Translations under genes and position numbers: made by a program
Part shown: positions 9,186-16,859 of the stretch, piece after piece
Layout of the letters: each line of letters begins with the position of its first letter
Position numbering within the stretch: position 1 is the stretch's first letter
From: Streptomyces marinisediminis
GTDB lineage: Bacteria; Actinomycetota; Actinomycetes; Streptomycetales; Streptomycetaceae
Direction of reading: 5' to 3'
Assembly: GCF_026262575.1 (NCBI RefSeq)
Contig: NZ_JAPKFL010000004.1
Location: 62,001-126,000, forward strand
Length of the DNA stretch: 64,000 nucleotides
Notes under the pieces: model-generated
Told to the model about the DNA's origin: nothing
Database searches by the model: none
What the model saw: only the letters and a program-made list of their open reading frames with translations

Positions 9186-10129
9186 GCCGTCTCCTCCCAC
9201 TCACTTCGCCGTACGCCCGGGGCGACCAGGTGGTCGCGCACCAGGTCCCGCAGGACGTCGGCCACCGCCGCCGGGTCCTCGACGGGTGTCATGTGCCCGA
9301 GGCCCGGCAGCTCGTGCAGCCCCACGCAGTGCGGCAGCGCGGCGACCAGTTCACGGGCGTGGCGGCGCGGCGTCAGCCGGTCGTGCGTGCCGACGACGAC
9401 GGCCGTGGGCACGGTCAGCCGCGGCACCTCGCGCGCCAGCGCGAGGGTGTGCAGCACCGCGCCCCAGCCCGCCCGGACCCGGCGCGGGCAGGCGTGCACG
9501 ACGCGGGCCACCGCCTCCTGCTGGTCGGGCGTGGCACCCGGGCCCATCGTGGCGTACGTCAGCGCGCGCCTGGTCACCGGCGTCACCGGGCCGAGCGGGA
9601 GCGAGGCGCCCAGCAGCAGCCGGTGCGCCAGCCCGCGCGCGGCGCGGCCGGGCAGCGGCAGGACGCGGGCCTCCCGCGACAGGTGCTCGGCGCCGGTGCT
9701 GCACAGCATGAGCGCGGCGGCCCGGTGGCGCAGCGTGGGGCGGGACGCGGCGGCCATGAGCGTCATGCCGCCCATGGAGTGCCCGCCGAGCACGGCCCGC
9801 CGGCCGGGCGGGAGCACCGCCTCCAGGACGGCGCACAGGTCGTCGGCGAGCGCGTGGGTGCTGTAGCGGCCGGGAGTGGGGGACGAACGGCCGTGCCCGC
9901 GCTGGTCGTAGGCGACGACCCGGTGCCCGTCCGCCACCAGGCGGCGTATCACCGGCGCCCAGAAGGCTATGGAGCACGTCCAGCCGTGCACGAGCACCAC
10001 CGTCGGCCCGTCCGCCGGGCCGTGCTCGGCGACGTGCAGCCGCGCCCCGGTACTGGAGGTGACGTCGAACTCGCGGCCGGGCGCGGGCGGCGCGTAGGGC
10101 CCGTAGAGCACGTGTGGCACACGGCTCAT
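9182..10129 (-). CDS. alpha/beta hydrolase
   Basis: Alpha/beta-hydrolase-fold enzyme, 315 residues. The oxyanion region VHGWTCS is near residue 48, the nucleophile elbow GGHSMGG places Ser at 118, the acid is in VGTHDRLTP and the catalytic His in GLGHM. ATGA overlaps join it to the monooxygenase upstream and the dehydrogenase downstream. After Baeyer-Villiger oxidation of a ketone to an ester, a hydrolase of this kind would split the ester, which fits the operon order (inference). No signal peptide, so cytoplasmic. Confidence 0.9.
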   Translation of the reverse strand: MSRVPHVLYGPYAPPAPGREFDVTSSTGARLHVAEHGPADGPTVVLVHGWTCSIAFWAPVIRRLVADGHRVVAYDQRGHGRSSPTPGRYSTHALADDLCAVLEAVLPPGRRAVLGGHSMGGMTLMAAASRPTLRHRAAALMLCSTGAEHLSREARVLPLPGRAARGLAHRLLLGASLPLGPVTPVTRRALTYATMGPGATPDQQEAVARVVHACPRRVRAGWGAVLHTLALAREVPRLTVPTAVVVGTHDRLTPRRHARELVAALPHCVGLHELPGLGHMTPVEDPAAVADVLRDLVRDHLVAPGVRRSEWEETA

Positions 10130-11655
10130 ATGGCGGCCTCCTCGGTGGTGGCCGCGCGGGCGCCGGCCGGGGCCGGGCCGCCGGGGCGCAGGACGTGGTA
10201 CTCGGCCAGCCGCACCTGCCGCGTGACCCGGCGGAACTCGGCGGTGGTGCCCGGCCAGACGGTGGTGTTGCGGCCGGACGCGTCCTGGTACCAGCTCTCG
10301 CAGCCGCCGGTCTGCCACACCGTGCGCTTCATCCGCTCCTGGACGTGGTCGCTCCAGGCCGTCACCGCCTCGGGGCGGGCGTCGAGCGCGACGCGCCCGC
10401 CGAGGGTGTCGAGCTGGCGCAGGTAGTCGATCAGGTAGTTCACCTGGGCCTCGATGATGAGGATCATCGAGCTGTTGCCGAGCCCGGTGTTGGGCCCGAT
10501 GATCGTCATGAAGTTGGGGAACCCGGCCGCGCTCGCGCCGCGCAGCGCCTGCATGCCGCCGCGCCACGCCTCGGCCAGCGTCGTGCCGTCGGCGCCCTTG
10601 ACGCGCTGGGCGATCGGCATGTCCGTGACGTGGAAGCCGGTGCCGAAGATGACGGCGTCCACCTCGGTCTCGGTGCCGTCGGCGGCCACCAGCGTGCTGC
10701 CGCGCACCTCCTTCAGCCCGGAGGCGACGACGTCGACGTTGGGCCGCGCGAGCGCCGGGTAGTAGGAGTTGGACAGCAGGATGCGCTTGCAGCCGATGCG
10801 GTAGTCCGGGGTGAGCCGCTGGCGCAGGGACGGGTCCTTGACGGCGCGCCGCATGTGCGCGGACGCCAGCTTCTCCACCACGCCCAGCTCGCCGGGGTGC
10901 TTGGTGAACGCGCTCACCTGGAGCTCGCGGATGCCCCACAGGAGCTGGCGGCGCAGGTAACCGGTGAGCGGCAGCGCGCGGTGCAGCTTGCGTTCGGCGC
11001 CGCTGATGCGCCGGTCCACCCGGGGCAGCACCCACGGCGGGGTGCGCTGGAACAGGGTGAGCCGGCCGGCCTCGGGCTGGATCGCGGGCACGATCTGGAT
11101 CGCGGAGGCGCCGGTGCCGATCATGGCGACGCGCTTGCCGCGCAGGTCGTAGTCGTGGTCCCACTGGGCGGAGTGGAAGACCTTCCCGGGGAAGCTCTCC
11201 AGCCCGGGGATGTCCGGGATCTTCGGGTCGGACAGCGGCCCGGTGGCGGAGACCACCACGTCGGCGCTGAACGTGCCCCGCGAGGTCTCCAGCACCCAGT
11301 GCAGCGCGTCGCCGTCCCAGGTGGCCTGGAGCACCTCGTGGCCGAACCGGATGTGCGGCCGCAGTCCGAAGGTGTCGGCGACGCCCTCCAGGTAGGCCCG
11401 GATGTGCTCCTGCCCGGAGAAGCTGCGGGGCCAGTCCGGGTTGGGTGCGAAGGAGAAGGAGTACAGGTGGGAGGGGACGTCGCACGCGCACCCGGGATAG
11501 GTGTTGTCGTGCCACGTCCCGCCGACCGCGTCCCGCCGCTCCAGCACCACGAAGTCCGTGATGCCCGCGCGGCGCAGCCGTACGGCGGCCCCCAGGCCGC
11601 CGAACCCCGATCCGATCACCGCCACCCGTACGTGCTCGTGTTCCCGCTCGGCCAT
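10126..11655 (-). CDS. Baeyer-Villiger-type flavin monooxygenase
   Basis: FAD- and NADPH-dependent monooxygenase, 509 residues. The FAD-binding GSGFGG lies at the N-terminus, a second Rossmann motif GTGASA follows near residue 180, and between them is the Baeyer-Villiger signature FPGKVFHSAQWD (FxGxxxHxxxW[PD]). The ATG at 11655 follows GGGAGGGCGCGGC; an in-frame start 11 codons upstream lacks a ribosome site. It heads a three-gene coupled operon with a hydrolase and an SDR and is divergent from a MerR regulator that probably controls it. It would insert oxygen next to a carbonyl; the natural ketone is unknown. Confidence 0.92.
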   Translation of the reverse strand: MAEREHEHVRVAVIGSGFGGLGAAVRLRRAGITDFVVLERRDAVGGTWHDNTYPGCACDVPSHLYSFSFAPNPDWPRSFSGQEHIRAYLEGVADTFGLRPHIRFGHEVLQATWDGDALHWVLETSRGTFSADVVVSATGPLSDPKIPDIPGLESFPGKVFHSAQWDHDYDLRGKRVAMIGTGASAIQIVPAIQPEAGRLTLFQRTPPWVLPRVDRRISGAERKLHRALPLTGYLRRQLLWGIRELQVSAFTKHPGELGVVEKLASAHMRRAVKDPSLRQRLTPDYRIGCKRILLSNSYYPALARPNVDVVASGLKEVRGSTLVAADGTETEVDAVIFGTGFHVTDMPIAQRVKGADGTTLAEAWRGGMQALRGASAAGFPNFMTIIGPNTGLGNSSMILIIEAQVNYLIDYLRQLDTLGGRVALDARPEAVTAWSDHVQERMKRTVWQTGGCESWYQDASGRNTTVWPGTTAEFRRVTRQVRLAEYHVLRPGGPAPAGARAATTEEAAI

Positions 11656-11680
11656 GCCGCGCCCTCCCGGTCTGAACCGT

Positions 11681-11733
11681 GCCAGCAATCACTGGCGCAG
11701 TTGCACTGTAGGGGAGCCGCGTACTCATGGGTA
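11681..11733. promoter_or_regulatory. monooxygenase operon promoter/operator with dyads
   Basis: Two inverted repeats lie close together: GCCAG-N6-CTGGC (11681-11696) and CAGT-TGC-ACTG (11698-11708). On minus, TACAGT within the second could be the -10 box. ATGAGTAC, the half-site of a perfect palindrome at 50.7 kb, also occurs here on minus. The divergent MerR gene makes this the likely operator region. Confidence 0.45.
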
Positions 11734-11795
11734 GGGGGTGCGCGCGAAAAAAGTTACCGCCGGTTGCACCTGCCGGTGCCCGACCTGATCCGGCA

Positions 11796-11801
11796 TAGGC
11801 T
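11796..11801 (+). promoter_or_regulatory. -10 box for a leaderless merR transcript
   Basis: TAGGCT lies 7 nt before the GTG at 11809. This is the spacing expected when transcription starts on the G of the start codon, and there is no Shine-Dalgarno. Confidence 0.6.
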
Positions 11802-11808
11802 GGGCCGA

Positions 11809-12624
11809 GTGGGGATCTTCGACGAGCAGCACTCCGACCGGCCGGGGGACGCGTCCGACACCGTCGGCGCGCCGTCCGCGCCCGGCGCGGAGCGCGAGTA
11901 CCGCATGGGCGAGCTGGCCGAACAGGCCGGGATCACCGTCCGCACCGTCCGCTTCTACCGCGAGCGCGGACTGCTTCCCCCGCCGCGCCGCGAGGGCCGC
12001 ATCGCCTGGTACAACGAACACCACCTCGCCCGGCTGCGCACCATCGCCGCCCTCCTGGCCCGGGGCCACACCCTCGGCGGCATCGCGGACCTGCTGACGG
12101 CGTTCGAGAAGGGCCGCGACTCGCGCAGCGCCGCCGAACTCCTGGGCCTGGGCCCCGCCCCGGCCCCCCGGTTCGCCGAGGAGACCCCGGTCCGCCTCAC
12201 CCCCGAGGAGCTTGCCGCGCACTTCCCCGGCGAGGACACCCCGGACAACCTCTCCGAGTCCATCGCCCTCGGCTACCTCTCCATCGAGGGCGACGAGATC
12301 GTGCACGTCAGCCGCCGCCTGCTGGACGCCTCGGCCGTACTGGTGCGCGAGGGCATCCCGCTGGCCACCGTGCTGGCCGGGGCCCGCCAGGTGCGCCACC
12401 AGGTCGAGGCCATCGCCGCCGTCTTCGGCGGCATCCTGGCCGACCACCTGCTCACCGCCGGCCGGCCGCTCCCGGAGGCCACCGCCGCCGTCGACCGGCT
12501 GCGCCCGCACACCAAGCAGGTCGTCGACGCCGAACTCGCCATGGCCCTGGACCGCCGCGTCCGCGTCGAGTTCGAGCGCTGGCTCTCCGCCCGACCGGCC
12601 CCGGACGAGCCGGAGCGGCCATAA
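11809..12624 (+). CDS. MerR-family transcriptional regulator
   Basis: 271 residues. After a disordered N-terminal ~30 residues comes the MerR winged helix (YRMGELAEQAGITVRTVRFY... then RRIAWYNEHHLARLRTIAALL), then a long all-helical C-terminal domain for effector binding or dimerisation. No metal-binding cysteines are seen, so an organic effector is more likely than a metal. GTG start, leaderless. It is divergent from the monooxygenase-hydrolase-SDR operon with about 150 bases between them; control of that operon is inferred from position. Confidence 0.9.
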   Translation: MGIFDEQHSDRPGDASDTVGAPSAPGAEREYRMGELAEQAGITVRTVRFYRERGLLPPPRREGRIAWYNEHHLARLRTIAALLARGHTLGGIADLLTAFEKGRDSRSAAELLGLGPAPAPRFAEETPVRLTPEELAAHFPGEDTPDNLSESIALGYLSIEGDEIVHVSRRLLDASAVLVREGIPLATVLAGARQVRHQVEAIAAVFGGILADHLLTAGRPLPEATAAVDRLRPHTKQVVDAELAMALDRRVRVEFERWLSARPAPDEPERP

Positions 12625-13126
12625 CCCGCGGGCGGCACGCCGAGAGGTGGACGCCGCCCGGCGCGCCGACCGGGGCCGGAAACCCCCCGCGCCCGCCCAC
12701 GACCGGGCCGGGACCGCCCGCACCACCGGAGCGCGGGGCGGGCGGCGGGCTCCCCACCGGCCGGCCCCGGGGGCCCGGGGAACCGTCGTCCCCGCCCGGC
12801 GCACGGGCGGCTGGACACCGACCCGCCGCGCCGACCGGGGACGACGGCTTCGCACCCGCCGGATGTGGAACCGCCCGCACCACCGGCGGGCGGCGCGGGC
12901 GGCGCGGGCGGGGGCGTGAAAGCCGGCGTGCGCGGCGCGCCTCGCCGACGCGCACCGCGTTCCGCTCCCGCGCGCCCCGGGAGCCCGCGGCACGGTGCGC
13001 CCCCGCGTCGGCACGAGCGCGGGGCAGGCGCCGTAGCGCGACCGTCACCCGGGGTGCGACCGTCTACCTACCGCGCGGCCTCACCCGGTGAGCGCCGGAG
13101 CCGCGCGGCAGGGAGGGAGGCACCTC
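12625..13126. repeat. non-coding GC-rich stretch with imperfect ~160-base direct repeat
   Basis: No gene supported. GCGCCGACCGGGG occurs at 12663-12675 and 12828-12840, and CCGCCCGCACCACCGG at 12714-12729 and 12871-12886, in the same order, so a segment of roughly 100 bases is present twice. The repeats are diverged between these anchors. The last ~60 bases hold the promoter side of the L,D-transpeptidase gene. Confidence 0.5.
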
Positions 13127-13840
13127 ATGGCACGGGAGAACGGCGGATCGCGGCGGCGCAGGGCCGGTGCGCTGGCGGCCGCGGCCGCGATCGCGGCCCC
13201 GCTCGGGCTGGTGGCCACCGCCGCGCCCGCACAGGCGGCGGCGTACTGCAACCCGAGCGCGGGGCCGTACCAGCGGCAGGTGGAGAAGTTCCTCGGCCTG
13301 CCGGTCGACGGCAGGCAGTCCGGCAGCGACTGCCGGGCGATCCGGGGCTTCCAGACCACCCACGGCATCGCCCCGAACGTCGGCTACGCGGGTCCCATCA
13401 CCTGGGGCGTGATGAGCCTGATGAACACCCAGAAGGCGGCGGGCAAGAACCCGAACAAGGCGCGCGCGTGCCCCACGAACAAGGGCCGCGTCGCCTGCGT
13501 CGACCTCACCCGGCAACTGAGCTGGGTGCAGGACGGCGCCAGGCTCGTCTACGGCCCCGTGCCGGTGCGCACCGGGCGCGACGGCGCCGAGACGCGCACC
13601 GGGGCGAAGAAGATCTACTGGCGCAACAAGAACCACTGGTCGACGCTGTACCACGTACCCATGCCCTACAGCCAGTTCTTCGACGGCGGGATCGCCTTCC
13701 ACGCGACCAAGGGCAGCGTGTGGTCCCCGCCCGGCTCGCACGGCTGCGTCAACATGCGCGACGCGGACGCGAAGAAGTACTGGAGCCTGCTGAAGTCCGG
13801 TGACGACGTCCACGTCTGGGGCCGCAAGCCCGGCACGTGA
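13127..13840 (+). CDS. secreted L,D-transpeptidase with peptidoglycan-binding domain
   Basis: 237 residues. A Sec signal peptide with a basic start (RRRR) and a hydrophobic core ends near ATAAPAQAAA (about residue 38). A peptidoglycan-binding helical domain covers about 45-100. The YkuD catalytic domain follows with HATKGSVWSPPGSHGCVN, catalytic Cys207 in SHGC. Such enzymes make 3-3 crosslinks in peptidoglycan outside the membrane. The ATG at 13127 has GGGAGGGAGG upstream; an in-frame GTG 13 codons earlier has none. Monocistronic. Confidence 0.92.
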   Translation: MARENGGSRRRRAGALAAAAAIAAPLGLVATAAPAQAAAYCNPSAGPYQRQVEKFLGLPVDGRQSGSDCRAIRGFQTTHGIAPNVGYAGPITWGVMSLMNTQKAAGKNPNKARACPTNKGRVACVDLTRQLSWVQDGARLVYGPVPVRTGRDGAETRTGAKKIYWRNKNHWSTLYHVPMPYSQFFDGGIAFHATKGSVWSPPGSHGCVNMRDADAKKYWSLLKSGDDVHVWGRKPGT

Positions 13841-13874
13841 GGCGCGGCCGCGCGCCGGACACCGCGAGGCGCCG

Positions 13875-14678
13875 CTACGCGCCGAACACCGCGGTGACCG
13901 GCGCGTGGTCGGACCACCGCAGGTCGTGGCTGGCCGCCCGCTCCACCCGCGCCTTCAGGCAGCGCGCGGCCAGCCCCGGCGTCGCGGCCAGCAGGTCGAT
14001 GCGCCAACCGCTGTCGTTGTCGAACGCCCGGCCCCGGTAGGACCACCACGAGTAGGGCCCGGCCTGGTCCGGGTGCTGCCGGCGCACGACGTCGGTGAAG
14101 CCGCCGTCGGCCGGGTCGAACACCCGGCTCAGCCAGGCGCGCTCTTCGGGCAGGAAGCCGGAGTTCTTCCGGTTGGCCTTCCAGTTCTTCAGGTCGGCCT
14201 CCTGGTGGGCGATGTTCCAGTCCCCGCACACCAGCGCCTCCCGCCCCTGCGCCGCCGACCGCTCCCGCAGCTCCTTGAGGTAGGGCAGGAACGCGGCCAT
14301 GAAGCGCTCCTTCTCGGCCTGCCGCTCGGTGCCGACCTCACCGGAGGGCAGGTAGAGGCTGCCGACCGTCACCCCGGGCAGGTCCACCTCGACGTACCGA
14401 CCGGCGGCGTCGAACTCGCTCACCCCGAAGCCCACGCGCACCGCGTCGGGCTCGCGGCGTGTGAGAACCGCCACACCGGCGCGGCCCCGCGCGGCGGCCG
14501 GAGCCCACTGCGCGTGCCACCCCCGCGGGGCGCGCACGGCGTCGGCCAACTGCTCCGGCAGCGCCCGCACCTCCTGCAGACACACCACGTCGGCGGCGCA
14601 GCCCTGGAGCCAGGTGGTGTACCCCTTCCCGGCGGCCGCCCGCAGACCGTTCACGTTCACCGTCGAGACCTCGAGCAC
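13875..14678 (-). CDS. xth: exodeoxyribonuclease III
   Basis: Exonuclease III/AP-endonuclease family, 267 residues, normal length. Conserved active-site blocks are visible: VNVNGLRAA (metal-binding Asn), LQEVR (metal Glu), SLYLPSGE, GDWNIAHQEAD, the YSWWSYRG stretch with GWRIDLLAA, and the final SDHAPV (catalytic His). It removes 3' blocks and cuts abasic sites in DNA repair. GTG start, with a -10-like TATGTA 10 nt upstream. It is divergent from a GNAT gene whose promoter overlaps its own, and convergent with the L,D-transpeptidase. Confidence 0.92.
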   Translation of the reverse strand: MLEVSTVNVNGLRAAAGKGYTTWLQGCAADVVCLQEVRALPEQLADAVRAPRGWHAQWAPAAARGRAGVAVLTRREPDAVRVGFGVSEFDAAGRYVEVDLPGVTVGSLYLPSGEVGTERQAEKERFMAAFLPYLKELRERSAAQGREALVCGDWNIAHQEADLKNWKANRKNSGFLPEERAWLSRVFDPADGGFTDVVRRQHPDQAGPYSWWSYRGRAFDNDSGWRIDLLAATPGLAARCLKARVERAASHDLRWSDHAPVTAVFGA

Positions 14679-14688
14679 CCCTGAACCC

Positions 14689-14698
14689 TACATACGAT
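14689..14698. promoter_or_regulatory. overlapping divergent -10 boxes (xth / GNAT)
   Basis: On plus, TACGAT (14693-14698) is 6 nt before the acetyltransferase ATG, a leaderless arrangement. On minus, TATGTA (14689-14694) is 10 nt before the GTG of xth. The two boxes share bases, so polymerase cannot occupy both at once. Confidence 0.55.
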
Positions 14699-14704
14699 GC
14701 GGGC

Positions 14705-15184
14705 ATGCAGATCGCCCCCATCCGGTACGACCACCCCGACGCGCAGAAGCTCGACGCCGAGGTCCAGCAGGAGTACGCCGAGCGCTACGGCAGCGAGGGT
14801 GACATCACCCCCCTCGCGCCCGAGATGTTCGCCCCGCCCCGCGGTCTCTACCTCATGGCCTACGACGACGCCCAGCACCCCGTCGCCACCGGCGCCTGGC
14901 GGGCCATGGACCGCAACGGCGAGGGGTACGAGGACGGCGACGCCGAGATCAAGCGCATGTTCGTCGTGCGCGAGGCCCGCGGCCGGGGGCTGGCCCGCGC
15001 CATCCTGGCCCGGCTGGAGGACGACGCCCGCGCGGCCGGGCGCGTCCGCATGGTGCTGGAGACGGGGACGCAGCAGCCCGAGGCGATCGCCCTGTACCTC
15101 TCCTCGGGGTACGAGGCGTGCGCCAAGTTCGGCGTCTACCGCCACGAACCCGGCAGCCGCTGCTTCGCCAAGCCCCTGCGCTGA
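14705..15184 (+). CDS. GNAT-family N-acetyltransferase
   Basis: 159 residues with the GNAT fold: EIKRMFVVREARGRGLARAIL carries the acetyl-CoA loop (R-x-x-G-x-G/A), followed by VLETGTQQPEAIALYLSSGY, the typical late strand-helix. The acceptor is not predictable. Leaderless transcription is likely. Divergent from xth with overlapping promoters. Confidence 0.85.
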   Translation: MQIAPIRYDHPDAQKLDAEVQQEYAERYGSEGDITPLAPEMFAPPRGLYLMAYDDAQHPVATGAWRAMDRNGEGYEDGDAEIKRMFVVREARGRGLARAILARLEDDARAAGRVRMVLETGTQQPEAIALYLSSGYEACAKFGVYRHEPGSRCFAKPLR

Positions 15185-15224
15185 CACCCCGCCTCGCCCG
15201 TGCCGCACGCCGCCAGCCGCCGTG

Positions 15225-15252
15225 CCGCCCGGCACGGCGGCTTCGGGCGGCG
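15225..15252. terminator. terminator hairpin
   Basis: AGCCGCCGTGCC / GGCACGGCGGCT, a perfect 12-bp stem with a 4-nt loop, followed by TTC. It lies between the convergent acetyltransferase and the small acidic gene. Confidence 0.75.
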
Positions 15253-15329
15253 GGCCCGGCCCCGCCCGGCGCCGCGTGCCCCCGGCACGGCGGCAACGGC
15301 GGCGCCGGGCCCGCCGCCCGCTCACGCGG

Positions 15330-15491
15330 TCACTGTTCGTAGTCCTCGGGCGTGATCCCGGCCTCCTCCATCGCTTCCCCCATGGTGCGGCTCGACGCCT
15401 GCGGGGTCTCCTGGTCGGTGTCGGGCGGGGAGTCCGGGGTGGCCTCCTCGGCCTTCGGGCTCTTGGGCCGGTTCTCCTCCGGGACCGTCAT
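15330..15491 (-). CDS. small acidic hypothetical protein
   Basis: 53 residues, very rich in Glu, Asp, Pro and Ser, ending in MGEAMEEAGITPEDYEQ. GGAGAGGAC lies 10-12 nt before the ATG at 15491. The C-terminal helix-like tail suggests a binding peptide, but no family was recognised. A longer in-frame start at 15608 gives an N-terminus of non-coding character. Confidence 0.55.
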   Translation of the reverse strand: MTVPEENRPKSPKAEEATPDSPPDTDQETPQASSRTMGEAMEEAGITPEDYEQ

Positions 15492-16063
15492 GCGTGCTCG
15501 CGTCCTCTCCACTGAGTCGTTGTTCTGGCTGGCCACCGGGTACCCACGTGAGCCCGTCACACACCGAACACACCCAGCGCCCACCACCCGCGCCCCTCCC
15601 CCCACCACCCACGACGACGCCGCGAAGCCGCACCGTCACAGCCGCAGACGGACTCGGAGACCACCGCCTGCCGGCACGACCGCCCCGCCGCCCACCCCCG
15701 CGCGGCCGGACTCGGAGCGTTCGCCGGCCTGAGCCTCGTCGGCCTCGACGACAGCGACACGGACGCCGAACCCGGGAGGTGACCACCCGTTACAAGGCCG
15801 ATCCCGACCGTTTCCTGACCCGGAACCAGAAACCGCCCGGACGCGCCGACGTCCGGGCACCGGCCGAGCACGGCTCCGCACGTCCGGAGAACCAGCGCGT
15901 GCTCCGCACGGCCCGTACCGGCCCGAAAGTGAGCGACGGGCGTCCTACACCCACGGCCAGCGACGAGGGCCCCGGAGCCCGTGCACGTCGGGCCTGTGAC
16001 CTGGGTGTTCACGGTACGCACAACTCAGTGGTCCGCGCCGCCTGGTGTGCATAAGCTGGGCGG
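15492..16063. other. intergenic stretch without supported gene
   Basis: Holds the upstream region of the small acidic gene and the leaderless promoter of the VOC gene at its right end. An open plus frame ending at 15782 finishes in the readable peptide FAGLSLVGLDDSDTDAEPGR but has no start codon with a ribosome site, so it is not called. Confidence 0.3.
16052..16057 (+). promoter_or_regulatory. -10 box for a leaderless VOC gene
   Basis: TAAGCT ends 6 nt before the ATG at 16064; no Shine-Dalgarno is present. Confidence 0.55.
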
Positions 16064-16417
16064 ATGGCCTTGGAATGGGAACAGGTACTCGTCCACGCGG
16101 AAGACCCGGCGGCCCTGGGGCAGTGGTGGGCGGAGGCACTGGGCTGGGTCGTCGTGCACTCCTCCGATGACGAGTTCGAGATCCGCCCGGCGCCGGACCG
16201 CCTGCCGGGGCTGGACTTCGTCCGGCTCGCCGAGAGCAGGAAGGCCAAGAGCCGACTCCATCTCGACTTCAGGCCCGACGACCAGGAGGCCGAGGTGGCC
16301 CGTCTGCTGGCCCACGGCGCACAGCGTGTGGACATCGGCCAGGGCGACCAGTCGTGGGTCGTCCTGGCAGACCCCGAAGGCAACGAGTTCTGCGTCCTCG
16401 GCCAGCGGCTCCGGTAA
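16064..16417 (+). CDS. VOC-superfamily (glyoxalase-like) protein
   Basis: 117 residues, a single-chain VOC/glyoxalase-like domain: WEQVLVHAEDPAALGQWWAEALGW at the start, LHLDFRP in the middle and the closing strand WVVLADPEGNEFCVL. His/Glu metal ligands of true glyoxalases are only partly evident, so it may be a small-molecule-binding rather than catalytic member. Monocistronic, leaderless, with a strong terminator right after it. Confidence 0.85.
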   Translation: MALEWEQVLVHAEDPAALGQWWAEALGWVVVHSSDDEFEIRPAPDRLPGLDFVRLAESRKAKSRLHLDFRPDDQEAEVARLLAHGAQRVDIGQGDQSWVVLADPEGNEFCVLGQRLR

Positions 16418-16428
16418 CGCTCCCGCGG

Positions 16429-16457
16429 CCCCGCGACGGCCGGGCGGCCGTCCGGGG
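16429..16457 (+). terminator. terminator hairpin after the VOC gene
   Basis: CCCCG-c-GACGGCC / GGCCGTC-CGGGG: 12 paired bases with one bulged C and a 4-nt loop, 12 bases after the stop codon. Confidence 0.75.
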
Positions 16458-16729
16458 CGCGGAACAACCACGGCCGTGCGTCCCGGGCTGCCGGAACGGG
16501 CGCCCCCGGCGCCGCGGGTGACCAGCGGAACCAGGAGCCCCTCCACCGCCGCGAGCGCGGGCGCGCTCAGCTCACGCCCCCACGGGCAGGGGCTGGCCAT
16601 GCCCGACGACATGGGCTGTCCCCGGACAGCCCTCGAACGGTCGCGTGAACGACGAAGATCCCACTCGGTCTTGCGACCAAATGGGATCTCGTGAACTCTT
16701 CCTGAGTTAACTCAGCAACAGTCGTGCGG
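16458..16729. other. intergenic, inverted repeats 3' of tRNA-Ala
   Basis: No gene supported. Two symmetric elements follow the tRNA gene on minus: a perfect 14-bp palindrome CTGAGTTAACTCAG (16702-16715) and AGATCCCA / TGGGATCT (16656-16663 / 16682-16689) enclosing an 18-base loop. The second could terminate the tRNA transcript; the role of the palindrome is open. Confidence 0.45.
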
Positions 16730-16803
16730 TGGACCTGAGGGGATTCGAACCCCTGACCCCCTCGTTGCGAACGAGATGCGCTACCGGACTGCGCTACAGG
16801 CCC
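16730..16803 (-). tRNA. tRNA-Ala (anticodon CGC)
   Basis: 74 nt cloverleaf on minus. Acceptor GGGCCTG pairs with CAGGTCC with one G-T pair; D arm GCGC/GCGC; anticodon stem TCTCG/CGAGG around loop TTCGCAA gives anticodon CGC, reading GCG; T arm AGGGG-TTCGAAT-CCCCT. Discriminator is A; CCA is not fully encoded. Confidence 0.95.
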
Positions 16804-16859
16804 TTGCTTGCGACGGGTGAAACTGTAGCACCCCTGGTGGTGGGGGGTGAAATCCGTGG

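Noticed and set aside
8484..9866. 460-codon plus frame opposite the SDR and hydrolase genes
   Set aside because: Shadow of two well-supported, coupled minus-strand genes.
15605..15782. Small peptide gene ending FAGLSLVGLDDSDTDAEPGR, resembling a lanthipeptide leader
   Set aside because: No start codon with a ribosome site, and no modification enzyme nearby.
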